From: an uncultured Collinsella sp.
GTDB taxonomy: Bacteria > Actinomycetota > Coriobacteriia > Coriobacteriales > Coriobacteriaceae
Direction of reading: 5' to 3'
Assembly: GCA_900756945.1 (NCBI GenBank)
Contig: CAAELZ010000068.1
Span: 1 to 21,487, forward strand
Length of the DNA: 21,487 nucleotides
The notes under the pieces are model-generated. The model searched no databases. It saw only the letters and a program-made list of their open reading frames with translations, and was not told the DNA's origin. Positions 1 to 6,769 of the stretch are shown here, piece after piece (positions within the stretch are counted from its first letter, which is position 1; each line of letters starts with the position of its first letter). A program made the translations under genes and the position numbers.

Positions 1-72
1 GACCCCGCGTTTCCGCAGCTAGCGCAACGCGGAAATAGCTCCCGGCACCTGGCTATCGCCTCGTTTCCGCAG
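1..72. repeat. GCGGAAA-bounded palindromic repeat left of the IS
   Basis: This short non-coding flank holds an 11-nt direct repeat, CGTTTCCGCAG, at 8-18 and 62-72. It also holds an inverted pair, TTTCCGC (10-16) and GCGGAAA (29-35). The unit from 29 to 70 begins with GCGGAAA and ends with TTTCCGC, like the three hairpins at 7504-7676, but its interior differs. The 10-mer AGCGCAACGC at 21-30 is also the core of the IS terminal repeat at 1531-1540. None of the three minus-strand frames of 1-145 reads as the missing part of the permease. I see no gene in 1-145. Confidence 0.5.
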
Positions 73-145
73 GTGGAGAGGCTGTGGAGGCCGGTGTCCC
101 CGTGCCGCCGCCGCATGCTCCGCCAACCCGCCGCGCAGCCGTTCC

Positions 146-160
146 GGACTCAGCGCAACG
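146..160 (+). repeat. Left terminal inverted repeat of the IS
   Basis: GGACTCAGCGCAACG matches the reverse complement of 1540-1554 at all 15 positions. Just inside it, GGGCC and GGCCC (160-173) could form a small hairpin after the transposase stop. Confidence 0.8.
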
Positions 161-190
161 GGCCCTCCGGCCCATGTCCCGGACCGCCGC

Positions 191-1453
191 CTATCCCGCC
201 AGCGGCCCCTCGCCCCTCGCGGCCCTGGCCCTGTCGATGCAGCCGGGCGTGAGGTCGAGCTCGCCGGGCGCCAGCTCCTCTATCCCGAACGCGTCCATGA
301 GGGCGGAGGCGTCCTCGCCGAGGGCCATCCGCAGCACGCGCGCCGGCGTCAGGAACCCGAGCGCCCCCCTCGGCTCGGAGTTCACCTGCGACATGAGCAG
401 CGCGCAGTCCGCCGCCGTCAGCCGGTCGAACCTGACGCCGGCGCCCTTGGGCAGCAGCTTCCTGATCTCGACGTGGTTCTTCTCGCACGCGCCCTTCTGC
501 TGGCTCTGCCGGGGGTCGCAGTAGAAGAGCCTGGTCTCGCCGTCCCGCTCGCCGAGCAGCGCCGCGATGGCGCCCTCGTCGGCGAACTCGCTCCCGTTGT
601 CGGTGAGGACGGCGCCGAAGGCGCGCCTCGCGCCGTCCTCGCCGAGGACCCCGCGCAGGGAGGAGAGCGCCGCCAGGACCGAGGCGCACGTGCCGTCCGG
701 CAGCGGCAGCGCCAGCTGGAAGCGGCTCGGGCGGTGCAGGAGCGTGAGGAGCCTGGCGGAGTCGCCCCTGGCGCCCTCGACGGTGTCCATCTCCCAGGCC
801 GCGGCGCAGGCGTCCTCGCCGAGCGCGAGGAACGACGCGTGCGACCTGCGCGCCGAGTGCGACGTCGCCCTCTTCGGGGCCCGGTGCGACCTCGGCCTGT
901 AGCCGACCTTGCGCCTGAGCTCCATGTTCGTCATGCCGTCGTATCCGGCGTCCACCCACCTGTAGACGGTGGAGGCGCTGAGCCCGGGGGTCGTCGCCGC
1001 TATCTGCTGCGGGGAGAGCCCGCGCGAGAGCCCGTCCCTGATGGCCGCGAGCTTGGCGGCGGCGCCCTCCTCGGTCTCGTCGATCCCGGACCTGCTTCCC
1101 GAGAGCTCGGCGTCGGCCGCCTCCTGCGCCCTCCTGGCCCTGTAGAACACCTTGGGCCTCCTCGAGCAGCCGTAGCCCCTCCTGTGCGAGCAGCCGTTGC
1201 AGCACCTCGGCCACGCCGAGAGCCTGGGGCAGGCCCCCGACAGGTCCGCGGGCGCGGGCTCGCCGTAGCGCGAGCGCGGCGCGGTGACGTAGCGGTGCGC
1301 CGCCACCTCCCTGGTCACGGTCGAGGGCGACCTGCCGAGCTCCGCGGCGATCTCGCGGGCGCTGCGGTTGAGGTCGAGCATCCTCTCGACCGTGTTCCTC
1401 TCGTGCCTCGTGAGCCTCCCGTACGACCTTCCGGACGGCTTCGGTCTGGACAT
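191..1453 (-). CDS. IS30-family DDE transposase
   Basis: A 420-residue transposase that would cut and join the element ends. Residues 14-53 form the N-terminal helix-turn-helix typical of IS30 enzymes (LTRHER, REIAAELGRSPSTVTRE). A cysteine-rich stretch follows (about 75-96, CPRLSAWPRCCNGC), which may bind zinc. A second helix-turn-helix lies at about 146-167 (SPQQIAATTPGLSASTVYRW). The RNase H-like catalytic core has candidate DDE residues D223 (WEMDTVEG), D285 (VLTDNGSEF) and E324 (QQKGACEKNHVEIRK). The ATG at 1453 follows a strong GGAGGGAGG ribosome site five bases away. The frame is intact, so the enzyme may be active. The long open frames on the opposite strand here are products of high G+C, not genes. 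Confidence 0.92.
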   Translation of the reverse strand: MSRPKPSGRSYGRLTRHERNTVERMLDLNRSAREIAAELGRSPSTVTREVAAHRYVTAPRSRYGEPAPADLSGACPRLSAWPRCCNGCSHRRGYGCSRRPKVFYRARRAQEAADAELSGSRSGIDETEEGAAAKLAAIRDGLSRGLSPQQIAATTPGLSASTVYRWVDAGYDGMTNMELRRKVGYRPRSHRAPKRATSHSARRSHASFLALGEDACAAAWEMDTVEGARGDSARLLTLLHRPSRFQLALPLPDGTCASVLAALSSLRGVLGEDGARRAFGAVLTDNGSEFADEGAIAALLGERDGETRLFYCDPRQSQQKGACEKNHVEIRKLLPKGAGVRFDRLTAADCALLMSQVNSEPRGALGFLTPARVLRMALGEDASALMDAFGIEELAPGELDLTPGCIDRARAARGEGPLAG

Positions 1454-1472
1454 GTCGGCCTCCCTCCATCGC

Positions 1473-1492
1473 GGGCCGGGGGATTCCGGCCC
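1473..1492. other. Hairpin in the transposase leader
   Basis: GGGCCGG (1473-1479) and CCGGCCC (1486-1492) form a 7-bp stem with a 6-nt loop, 20 bases upstream of the transposase ATG. IS elements often carry leader structures that limit translation from outside transcripts. That role here is inference. Confidence 0.4.
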
Positions 1493-1520
1493 CTCTGGGG
1501 TTGCCTACCCGGATTCGCGC

Positions 1521-1558
1521 CTCAGGACTCAGCGCAACGCGTTGCGCTGAGTCCTGAG
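1521..1558. repeat. Perfect 38-bp palindrome at the right IS end
   Basis: Positions 1521-1539 are the exact reverse complement of 1540-1558. The right terminal repeat (1540-1554) is therefore joined, inner end to inner end, to a second copy of GGACTCAGCGCAACG (1525-1539) lying in the same orientation as the left terminal repeat. The outer four bases (CTCA and TGAG) extend the symmetry beyond the 15-bp repeat. The minus-strand reading frame of the permease enters this palindrome and stops at a TGA at 1529-1531. Confidence 0.9.
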
Positions 1559-2032
1559 TCTGTTGCAATGAAGATGAGAATCAAGGCTTGCCAAGATCAG
1601 GCCGATGGAAATGACGATGGGGCCAGTCACTACCGGCGGGAAGAAGCGCATAACGCGCTTGGCACCAAACGCGCGAAACAGGGCCGCCAGCACCGGATAG
1701 AGCAGGCCGGCACAGGCTACACCTAGGCAGGCGTAGGGCAAAAGCTCGGCCTCGCCGTTGGGCGCGATGGCGGCATAGCCCGCGATAAAGGCAAACGAAG
1801 ATCCCAAAAACGCTGGCACCTTGCCGCGCGATAGGAAGTGGAAGAGCAGCGTGCCCAGGCCGGCAAACAAAAGGGTCGCCGACACCGAGAGACCGGTGAG
1901 CACGGGTACGAGCACCGTGGCACCGAACATCGCGAATAGATGCTGCAGACCGAGTAGGAACATGCGCGGGCGACCGAGCGACGACGCATCGTAGATGGCA
2001 TCAGCGACGGCGGGCGTCGAGGATTGGGACAT
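1559..2032 (-). pseudogene. uraA: UraA-type nucleobase permease, 3' part lost at the IS
   Basis: This is the first ~158 codons of an NCS2 (uracil/xanthine) permease, an inner-membrane nucleobase:cation symporter. Family landmarks are QHLFAMFGATVLVPVL in the first membrane helix, VPAFLGSSFAF in the third, and RFFPPVVTGPIVISIGLILA in the fifth. They resemble UraA more than xanthine permeases. Full members have about 420 residues and about 14 helices, so at least nine helices are missing. The ATG at 2032 is chosen because AAAGGA lies seven bases upstream; a longer open frame exists but lacks a ribosome site. Likeness to the family fades after GLILA, about 25 bp before the IS palindrome. The shifted frame there reads LILIFIAT, so a junction or small frameshift may precede the IS. 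The product is almost surely non-functional. Confidence 0.8.
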
Positions 2033-2060
2033 GGATGTCCTTTCATAATGGAAGGGCGCC

Positions 2061-2108
2061 CGGGCATATCGGATTACCTGCCCGAACGATACGATCCGAA
2101 CCATTGTA
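2061..2108 (-). promoter_or_regulatory. Leader of the permease: -10 box and small hairpin
   Basis: On minus, TACAAT (plus 2103-2108) is a good -10 hexamer, but I see no convincing -35. The transcript would then hold a 6-bp stem, CGGGCA (2061-2066) with TGCCCG (2079-2084), about 30 bases before the start codon. It does not resemble a purine or PRPP riboswitch. Confidence 0.35.
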
Positions 2109-2154
2109 CGCGATGCATGCCGCTCCGACCACGACGCCCCTGCGAACGGCAGCA

Positions 2155-3288
2155 CTACTTCCAGATGCGCTCGGCGATGCGTTTGACCAGGGCGATCTTT
2201 GCCCACTGCTCGTCCTCGGTCAGCTTGTTGCCAATCTCGCAGCTGGCAAAGCCGCACTGGGGAGACAGATACAGGTTCTCGAGCGGCACGTACTTTGCGG
2301 CTTCGCGGATGCGCTCAACGATAACGTCCTCGTCCTCGAGCTCTGCGGCCTTGGTGGTCACCAAGCCCAGCACGACCTTCTTGCCCGGGGCAACGTAGCT
2401 GAGCGGCTCAAAACCGCCGGCGCGCGGCGTATCGAACTCCAGGTAGAATGCGTCGACATCCTCATGTGCAAACAGGTACGGCGCGATGGGGTCATAGCCG
2501 CCCTCGAAAGCATAGGTAGAGTGGTAGTTGCCGCGGCACACGTGCGTGTTAATGACGAGGTCGTCGGGCTTGCCCTCGATGGCGGCGTTGTTGAGCGCCA
2601 CGCCCAGCTCGCTCACCTTTTGCAGGTCAACCGGGCTCATGCCAGTCTTGGACACAAAGTCGGTATCGCAATAGATGCCCCAGGTGCAGTCATCAAACTG
2701 GATGTTGCGGCAACCCGCTGCGTACAGGTCGGCGATCACCGTGCGATAAGCGGCTGCAATTGCGTCGGCAAGTTCCTCATCGGTCTTATAGACAGCGCGC
2801 AGGCTCTCCTGCTGGCCATCGCAGCGGTCGAGCGTAACCTCCGAGAACGTCTGGATCGGCGCCGGAATGGTCTGGCGTGCAACGTGGCCATCCCCCTCGA
2901 GCGCCTTGACAAACTTAAAGTGCTCGACGAAGGGGTGGTTCTCGCCGCTGATGGGGCCGGTCACCACGGCGGTGTCAGCCGTGGTCTCCTCGTCGTGGAA
3001 CATATAGCCCGTACGCGAGGTGCGGCGTTCAATGCCGTTGAGCCCCCACATAAAGTCGAGGTGCCAGTAACTGCGACGAAACTCGCCATCGGTAATCACC
3101 TGCAGGCCAGCGGCCTTTTGCTTGTCCACCAGGTCGCGAATAGCCTCATCCTCGACGGCCTTAAGCCCCTCGGCATCAAGCGCGCCTGCCGCATAGGCAG
3201 CGCGGGCATCCTTTACGGCCTGCGGACGAAGAAAGCTGCCGACGATATCAGCGCGAAACGGCGCGTTCGGTTGAATTGAAGTGCTCAT
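2155..3288 (-). CDS. Short MetE-like methyltransferase (YxjG/YxjH type)
   Basis: A 377-residue protein of the cobalamin-independent methionine synthase fold. Only the catalytic C-terminal barrel is present, whereas full MetE has about 750 residues. Residues 12-22 (RADIVGSFLRP) are the usual start of this short subfamily. The zinc ligands seen in MetE are all present: H249 and C251 (NTHVC), E284 (YLEFD) and C345 (SPQCG). The protein probably transfers a methyl group to a thiol such as homocysteine, but the donor is not settled for this subfamily. The ATG at 3288 is preceded by AGGGAG at a spacing of seven. An ATG 18 bases further out precedes that ribosome site and is rejected. The upstream LysR gene and the dyads at 3329-3397 suggest control by that regulator. 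Confidence 0.88.
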   Translation of the reverse strand: MSTSIQPNAPFRADIVGSFLRPQAVKDARAAYAAGALDAEGLKAVEDEAIRDLVDKQKAAGLQVITDGEFRRSYWHLDFMWGLNGIERRTSRTGYMFHDEETTADTAVVTGPISGENHPFVEHFKFVKALEGDGHVARQTIPAPIQTFSEVTLDRCDGQQESLRAVYKTDEELADAIAAAYRTVIADLYAAGCRNIQFDDCTWGIYCDTDFVSKTGMSPVDLQKVSELGVALNNAAIEGKPDDLVINTHVCRGNYHSTYAFEGGYDPIAPYLFAHEDVDAFYLEFDTPRAGGFEPLSYVAPGKKVVLGLVTTKAAELEDEDVIVERIREAAKYVPLENLYLSPQCGFASCEIGNKLTEDEQWAKIALVKRIAERIWK

Positions 3289-3326
3289 AGATATCTCCCT
3301 TTGCATTGGTTGCTTTACTGGGACAG

Positions 3327-3355
3327 AGTATGAGCGCTCATATAGCCGTCGTAAA
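3327..3355 (-). promoter_or_regulatory. Candidate promoter of the methyltransferase gene
   Basis: On minus, TTTACG (plus 3350-3355) and CATACT (plus 3327-3332) are spaced by 17 bases and match the -35 and -10 consensus at four of six positions each. The start codon would lie about 35 bases downstream of transcription start. A 14-bp palindrome covers the -10 box and part of the spacer. Confidence 0.4.
3329..3342. promoter_or_regulatory. 14-bp perfect palindrome, possible operator
   Basis: TATGAGCGCTCATA equals its own reverse complement and overlaps the candidate -10 region of the methyltransferase promoter. Its position would suit a repressor site or the downstream site of a LysR regulator. 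Confidence 0.4.
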
Positions 3356-3374
3356 ATATACGTTTATAACAGTT

Positions 3375-3397
3375 TGATATAGATGCTTCCTATATCA
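3375..3397. promoter_or_regulatory. LysR-type dyad, TGATATAG-N7-CTATATCA
   Basis: Two perfect 8-bp arms at 3375-3382 and 3390-3397 surround a 7-bp centre and contain the T-N11-A pattern of LysR-type recognition sites. The dyad lies about 20 bp upstream of the candidate -35 of the methyltransferase promoter, where these regulators usually hold their primary site. The lysR gene ends only about 45 bp away. Confidence 0.55.
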
Positions 3398-3443
3398 GTT
3401 GGGACTGCCATGAAGAGATTTGACCTGTGCAGGACGCAGCAGT

Positions 3444-4340
3444 CTAGATATGCTGACGGATCGCGTCGATATAGGCTTGACCGTAGCGCGTAAGCGTCGT
3501 GTTCTTGCGCGTGATGATGCCGATCTCCATGTACTCATCCACATCGAGCGGAATCGAGATAATGCCGGGGCCGTTGAGCTCGTGGCTGATCACGCCCGAG
3601 CATACCGTGTAGCCGTTGAGGCCCATGGCCAAATTGAACAGCGTCGCACGGTCGCGCACGCGGATATTCTTGCGACGCTCAAACGTCGAGGTCAGCTCCT
3701 CGGAATAGTAAAACGAGTTGTAACTGCCCTGCTCGTAGGACAGGAACGGGTAGTCTTCCAAGTCCTCGAGCGTCACGCTGGAGCGGGCCGCCAGCGGATG
3801 GTCGGCACAGACGAAGACATGCGGCGTGGCGCAGAAAAGCCCCTCGAATACGAGCTCGTTGGCCGCCAGCATGCGCTCGATAACCTCGCGGTTATGCTCG
3901 GATAAGTACAGGATGCCCAGTTCGCTTTTCATATGCGCGACGTCCTCGATAATCTCGTGAGTCTGCTCCTCGCGCAGGGTGAAGTCGTAACGTGCGGCAT
4001 CGAACTCGCGGATCACGTCAACAAACGCGTTAACGGCAAAGGAATAATGCTGGCAGCTCACACTAAAGTGCGGCACCTGCTCGGACTCGCCCTTGTACTT
4101 GCCTTCGAGCAGATCCGCCTGGTCGAGCACCTGGCGCGCGTAGCCTAAGAAGGTCTCGCCTTCCTCGGACACAATGACGCCCTTGTTGGTGCGCTCAAAG
4201 ATGTGCACACCCATCTCGTTTTCGAGATCGCGAATCGACGCGGTAATCGAAGGCTGCGACACAAAGAGCCGGCGCGAGGCCTCGGTGATGCTGCCGCATT
4301 CGGCAACTTTGACGACATACCTGAGCTGCTGAAGCTTCAT
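3444..4340 (-). CDS. LysR-family transcriptional regulator
   Basis: A 298-residue regulator of normal family length. Residues 1-60 form the winged helix-turn-helix (LRYVVKVAECGSITEASRRLFVSQPS, shown here only in outline), with the usual SQPSITASIRDLENEMG recognition region and a linker helix after it. Residues from about 90 on are the two-lobed effector domain. The ATG at 4340 has AGGGAG upstream, which overlaps the stop codon of the HAD gene, so the two are translationally close. The downstream methyltransferase and the dyad at 3375-3397 make methionine or sulfur metabolism a reasonable guess for its target. The effector cannot be read from the sequence. Confidence 0.92.
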   Translation of the reverse strand: MKLQQLRYVVKVAECGSITEASRRLFVSQPSITASIRDLENEMGVHIFERTNKGVIVSEEGETFLGYARQVLDQADLLEGKYKGESEQVPHFSVSCQHYSFAVNAFVDVIREFDAARYDFTLREEQTHEIIEDVAHMKSELGILYLSEHNREVIERMLAANELVFEGLFCATPHVFVCADHPLAARSSVTLEDLEDYPFLSYEQGSYNSFYYSEELTSTFERRKNIRVRDRATLFNLAMGLNGYTVCSGVISHELNGPGIISIPLDVDEYMEIGIITRKNTTLTRYGQAYIDAIRQHI

Positions 4341-4350
4341 GGCTTTCTCC

Positions 4351-5259
4351 CTAGACGTTCGTGACGTCGAAACCCGTCGTGCTCATCTGACGCATAAACG
4401 ACGGCATCTCCCCCGTCGCGGCGCAGGCGGCAATCTGATGCAGAGCCCCGGCAACCGCATCGTCTGCCGCAGCGCCGATATGCCAGCGCGCGGCAGCCGT
4501 GACGGCCTCGTTGGCATTGGCGACTGCAACGGAGTTGGGGACGGCACCGATCATGGGCAGGTCGTTATCGGAATCGCCAAATACGGCCACCTCGTCGGAC
4601 GTCAGGTCCAAAGCGCGCGCCAGCTCCAGCGCAGCGCAACCCTTGTCCCAACCTGCTGGAAGAATGTCGAACAGGCGCACACGATTGTTGGGAAACACAA
4701 GCGAGAGTTCCGGCACCTCAGCGGCAACGCGCTCGCGTAGCTCCGCGAGCTCCTCACGCGAACGAGCACTCCAGATATTCGCCTTGAACACCGACGCGTC
4801 ATCGACGACAGGACGGCACGGGGCCTCTTCGCCCTTGAGCCATGCGTTGCCGCCCGACTCCATGGCGCGGCGCACGCGCTCGGGGTCGCTCGTCACACAA
4901 TAGGCATCGTTGCCCCAAAAGTCATCACCCAGGCCGTAGACCTTCAGATACGTATCGTCGGTCTCTTGCTCCAAGTAGTCAGCCAAGCGCATCAGGGCGG
5001 CGTTGTCGGTCGCATGCGAGGCTACCACCTCGCCGTCCACAAACATGACCTGGCCGTTGCAGAACGCGCCGGTCGAGAAGCACTCGGCGCGATTGCGGAA
5101 CATCCAGCCCATCGCGGAGGGCTGGCGACCCGAAACCGGGCCAAAGTGCAGACCCGCCGCCTGCATGGCATGAATGCCCTCGATGGCGTAGTCGCTGGCG
5201 CCGTCATGCCCGGCTGGAATCAGCGTATCGTCCATATCGGTCAGCACAAGTTTAATCAT
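4351..5259 (-). CDS. HAD-superfamily phosphatase, Cof/IIB type
   Basis: A 302-residue cytosolic hydrolase. HAD motif I is TDMDDTL, with nucleophile D8 and acid/base D10. Motif II is S43 in PVSGRQ, motif III is K206 in GWDKG, and motif IV is GDSDND at 228-233 with the Mg2+ ligands. A cap domain sits between motifs II and III, as in subclass IIB. Such enzymes remove phosphate from sugar phosphates, FMN, PLP or similar compounds; the substrate here cannot be told. The ATG at 5259 follows GAGGGGG. It is the first gene of an HAD-lysR pair with a 10-bp gap. A TACAAT -10 box (plus 5291-5296) lies upstream, next to the cruciform repeat. Confidence 0.9.
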   Translation of the reverse strand: MIKLVLTDMDDTLIPAGHDGASDYAIEGIHAMQAAGLHFGPVSGRQPSAMGWMFRNRAECFSTGAFCNGQVMFVDGEVVASHATDNAALMRLADYLEQETDDTYLKVYGLGDDFWGNDAYCVTSDPERVRRAMESGGNAWLKGEEAPCRPVVDDASVFKANIWSARSREELAELRERVAAEVPELSLVFPNNRVRLFDILPAGWDKGCAALELARALDLTSDEVAVFGDSDNDLPMIGAVPNSVAVANANEAVTAAARWHIGAAADDAVAGALHQIAACAATGEMPSFMRQMSTTGFDVTNV

Positions 5260-5299
5260 AAGGCCCCCTCGGTCATTCTTAATCCCGTCTATTGTACCG

Positions 5300-5401
5300 A
5301 CCTGCCAAAAAGAGACAGGTTTATATTGGCAGGTTTTATCTGGGAAAACGCAAAGCCCCAGTTGTTACCTGCCAAAATAAACCTGTCCCTTATTGGCAGG
5401 T
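5300..5401. repeat. 102-bp cruciform of two inverted 35-bp repeats
   Basis: Two 35-bp arms (5300-5334 and 5367-5401) are inverted copies that agree at 32 of 35 positions. Each arm is itself bounded by ACCTGCCAA and TTGGCAGGT, so it can also fold alone. The 32-bp centre holds a further stem, CTGGG (5340-5344) with CCCAG (5357-5361). The unit lies between the divergent HAD gene and thiamine operon, directly upstream of the TPP riboswitch, and has no coding potential. Confidence 0.85.
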
Positions 5402-5405
5402 GCGC

Positions 5406-5411
5406 TAGTAT
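5406..5411 (+). promoter_or_regulatory. Possible -10 box of the thiamine operon
   Basis: TAGTAT lies about 20 bases before the riboswitch. No good -35 is present at the right distance, so the promoter is weakly supported. The region further upstream is the cruciform repeat. Confidence 0.3.
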
Positions 5412-5428
5412 AGGGAACAACAGATTCG

Positions 5429-5520
5429 ATGCGGGAGTGCCGGCGGTGCAAACCACAAGGCTGAGAGGGCATAGGGCCCAATCCTTTGAACCTGTCAGTT
5501 AATGCTGGCGTAGGGAGCAT
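5429..5520 (+). ncRNA. TPP riboswitch (THI element)
   Basis: The conserved pieces of the thiamine pyrophosphate aptamer appear in order: GGGAGTGCC near the 5' side, CTGAGA (5461-5466), CCTTTGAACCTG (about 5483-5494), AATGCTGGCG and TAGGGA (5511-5516). ATGC (5429-5432) pairs with GCAT (5517-5520) to close helix P1. A terminator follows at once, so TPP binding most likely ends transcription before thiM. Confidence 0.95.
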
Positions 5521-5532
5521 GCCGCCTTTTTA

Positions 5533-5562
5533 GGGGCGCTGTCTATGCACAGCGCCCCTTTT
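5533..5562 (+). terminator. Rho-independent terminator of the TPP riboswitch
   Basis: GGGGCGCTGT (5533-5542) and ACAGCGCCCC (5549-5558) form a perfect 10-bp stem with a 6-nt loop, followed by TTTT. It stands between the aptamer and the thiM ribosome site AAGGAGG (5570-5576). This is the expected expression platform for transcriptional control. Confidence 0.88.
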
Positions 5563-5584
5563 CTATGCCAAGGAGGCATGTGCA

Positions 5585-6424
5585 GTGATCGATTCGGAAC
5601 AGCTTAAGCAAAATGTGGTCAAGGCCGTGGAGAAGATTCGCGCCACCAATCCCATGGCCGGCTCCATCACCAACACGGTGACGATTGACTTTGTCGCCAA
5701 CGCGCAGCTCGCCGTGGGCGGTTCGGCCGCCATGGTCTATCTGCCCGACGAGGGCGAGGCGCTCGTTGCCGGCGGCGGCGCCATCTATCTGAACATGGGA
5801 ACGCTCTTCCCCATCTACGAGCAGACGATTCCCCGCGCGGCCAAGGCGGCACACGACGCCGGCAAGCCCTGGGTGCTCGATCCGGTGGGCCTGGGCATCG
5901 GCAGCCTGCGCACCCAGCTGGTAGGCGAACTCAAGCAGTACAAGCCCGCCATCGTGCGCGGCAACGCCTCCGAGATCATTGCGCTCGCCGGCCTATGGGG
6001 ACTTGAGGGCGAAGCGGCCGATCTGAGCCGCGTGCGCGGCGTCGACACCACCGATACGGTTGACGCCGCCCGCGATGCCGCCGCGGCGCTCGCCCGCTAC
6101 ACCGGCGGCGCCGTAGTGGTCTCGGGCGAAGTCGACCTGATTACCGACGGCACGACCGTGGCCAAGTCCCACGGCGGCAGCCCGCTCATGTCCAAGATCA
6201 CCGGCTGCGGTTGCTCGCAGGGCGGCGTGTTGGCCGTGTACGCCTGCGCCACCGACCCGTTTACGGCGGCCATCTGCGGCACCGCCGTATACAACGTTGC
6301 CGGTACGCGTGCCGCCGCCGTTGCCGATGCCCCGGCAAGCTTTAAGGTCGCCTTTATCGACGAGCTCTACCGCGCAACCGCCCGGGACATTGCCGACAAC
6401 CAACTCGAGCTCGAGGAGGCATAA
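5585..6424 (+). CDS. thiM: Hydroxyethylthiazole kinase ThiM
   Basis: A 279-residue ribokinase-fold enzyme that phosphorylates 4-methyl-5-(2-hydroxyethyl)thiazole with ATP, the salvage step for the thiazole half of thiamine. Visible landmarks are NPMAGSITNTVTIDFVANA near residues 22-40, LDPVGLG (98-104), GNASEI (126-131) and TGCGC (206-210), where ThiM enzymes carry the active-site cysteine. The start is GTG at 5585, eight bases after AAGGAGG; the nearby ATG at 5578 is out of frame. It is the first gene of the riboswitch-controlled operon and is followed three bases later by the thiamine-binding protein gene. Confidence 0.95.
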   Translation: MIDSEQLKQNVVKAVEKIRATNPMAGSITNTVTIDFVANAQLAVGGSAAMVYLPDEGEALVAGGGAIYLNMGTLFPIYEQTIPRAAKAAHDAGKPWVLDPVGLGIGSLRTQLVGELKQYKPAIVRGNASEIIALAGLWGLEGEAADLSRVRGVDTTDTVDAARDAAAALARYTGGAVVVSGEVDLITDGTTVAKSHGGSPLMSKITGCGCSQGGVLAVYACATDPFTAAICGTAVYNVAGTRAAAVADAPASFKVAFIDELYRATARDIADNQLELEEA

Positions 6425-6427
6425 GGC

Positions 6428-6769
6428 ATGTCCGAGCCCGCAACCAATGCCGGCATGAACACCCTGGTCGCCGTGGCCATCGCCCCGTGCGGCACCGGTG
6501 ACGAGCTATCCGCCGAGGTCGCCGAGGTCGTGCGCGTCATTCGCGAGAGTGGCCTTCCTAACCGCACCACCTCGATGTTCACCGAGATCGAGGGCGACTG
6601 GGACGAGGTCATGCAGGTCGTGCGCGACGCAACCTTTGTGTTGGCGAGCAAAGGTATCCGTACCGAAGTCGTGCTCAAAGCCGATATTCGCCCCGGTTTT
6701 ACCGATACCATGACCGGCAAACTCGAGCGCATGGAAGCTCAGATCAAAAAGCAGGAGGAAGCACGATGA
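6428..6769 (+). CDS. Thiamine-binding protein, MTH1187/YkoF-like (DUF77)
   Basis: A 113-residue protein of the MTH1187 family. The family pattern is clear: VAIAPCGTGDELSAEVAEVV at about 16-35, then ESGLPNRTTSMFTEIEGDWDEVM at about 40-62 (outlined), then a basic C-terminal helix. Members have ferredoxin-like folds and assemble as tetramers; some bind thiamine or its HMP part. Its position between thiM and thiE under a TPP riboswitch supports a role in thiamine handling, perhaps sequestering or delivering the vitamin. Its last four bases overlap the start of thiE (ATGA), a sign of translational coupling. Confidence 0.85.
   Translation: MSEPATNAGMNTLVAVAIAPCGTGDELSAEVAEVVRVIRESGLPNRTTSMFTEIEGDWDEVMQVVRDATFVLASKGIRTEVVLKADIRPGFTDTMTGKLERMEAQIKKQEEAR

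Larger units (their letters stand above)
146..1554 (-). mobile_element. IS30-family insertion sequence, about 1.4 kb
   Basis: The element is bounded by the 15-bp perfect inverted repeats GGACTCAGCGCAACG (146-160) and CGTTGCGCTGAGTCC (1540-1554). It carries one transposase gene reading on minus. The gene ends 45 bp inside the left repeat and starts about 100 bp inside the right one, normal spacing for IS30-family elements. The DNA is clearly richer in G+C than the genes to its right, which suggests recent arrival. No target-site duplication is visible: the left flank ends TTCC and the right flank starts TGAG. The right end is enlarged into a 38-bp palindrome. Exact outer ends are uncertain by a few bases. 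Confidence 0.85.

Noticed and set aside
150..1726. Long open frames on both strands across the IS (up to 472 codons)
   Set aside because: They are shifted or antisense to the transposase, rich in R, G, A and P, lack family motifs, and reflect the very high G+C.
2033..2154. Purine riboswitch ahead of the permease
   Set aside because: Only one short hairpin is present; the conserved core of purine or PRPP aptamers is absent.
2033..2257. N-terminal extension of the permease fragment
   Set aside because: The added residues do not resemble NCS2 permeases, run into the methyltransferase gene, and lie before the AAAGGA ribosome site.
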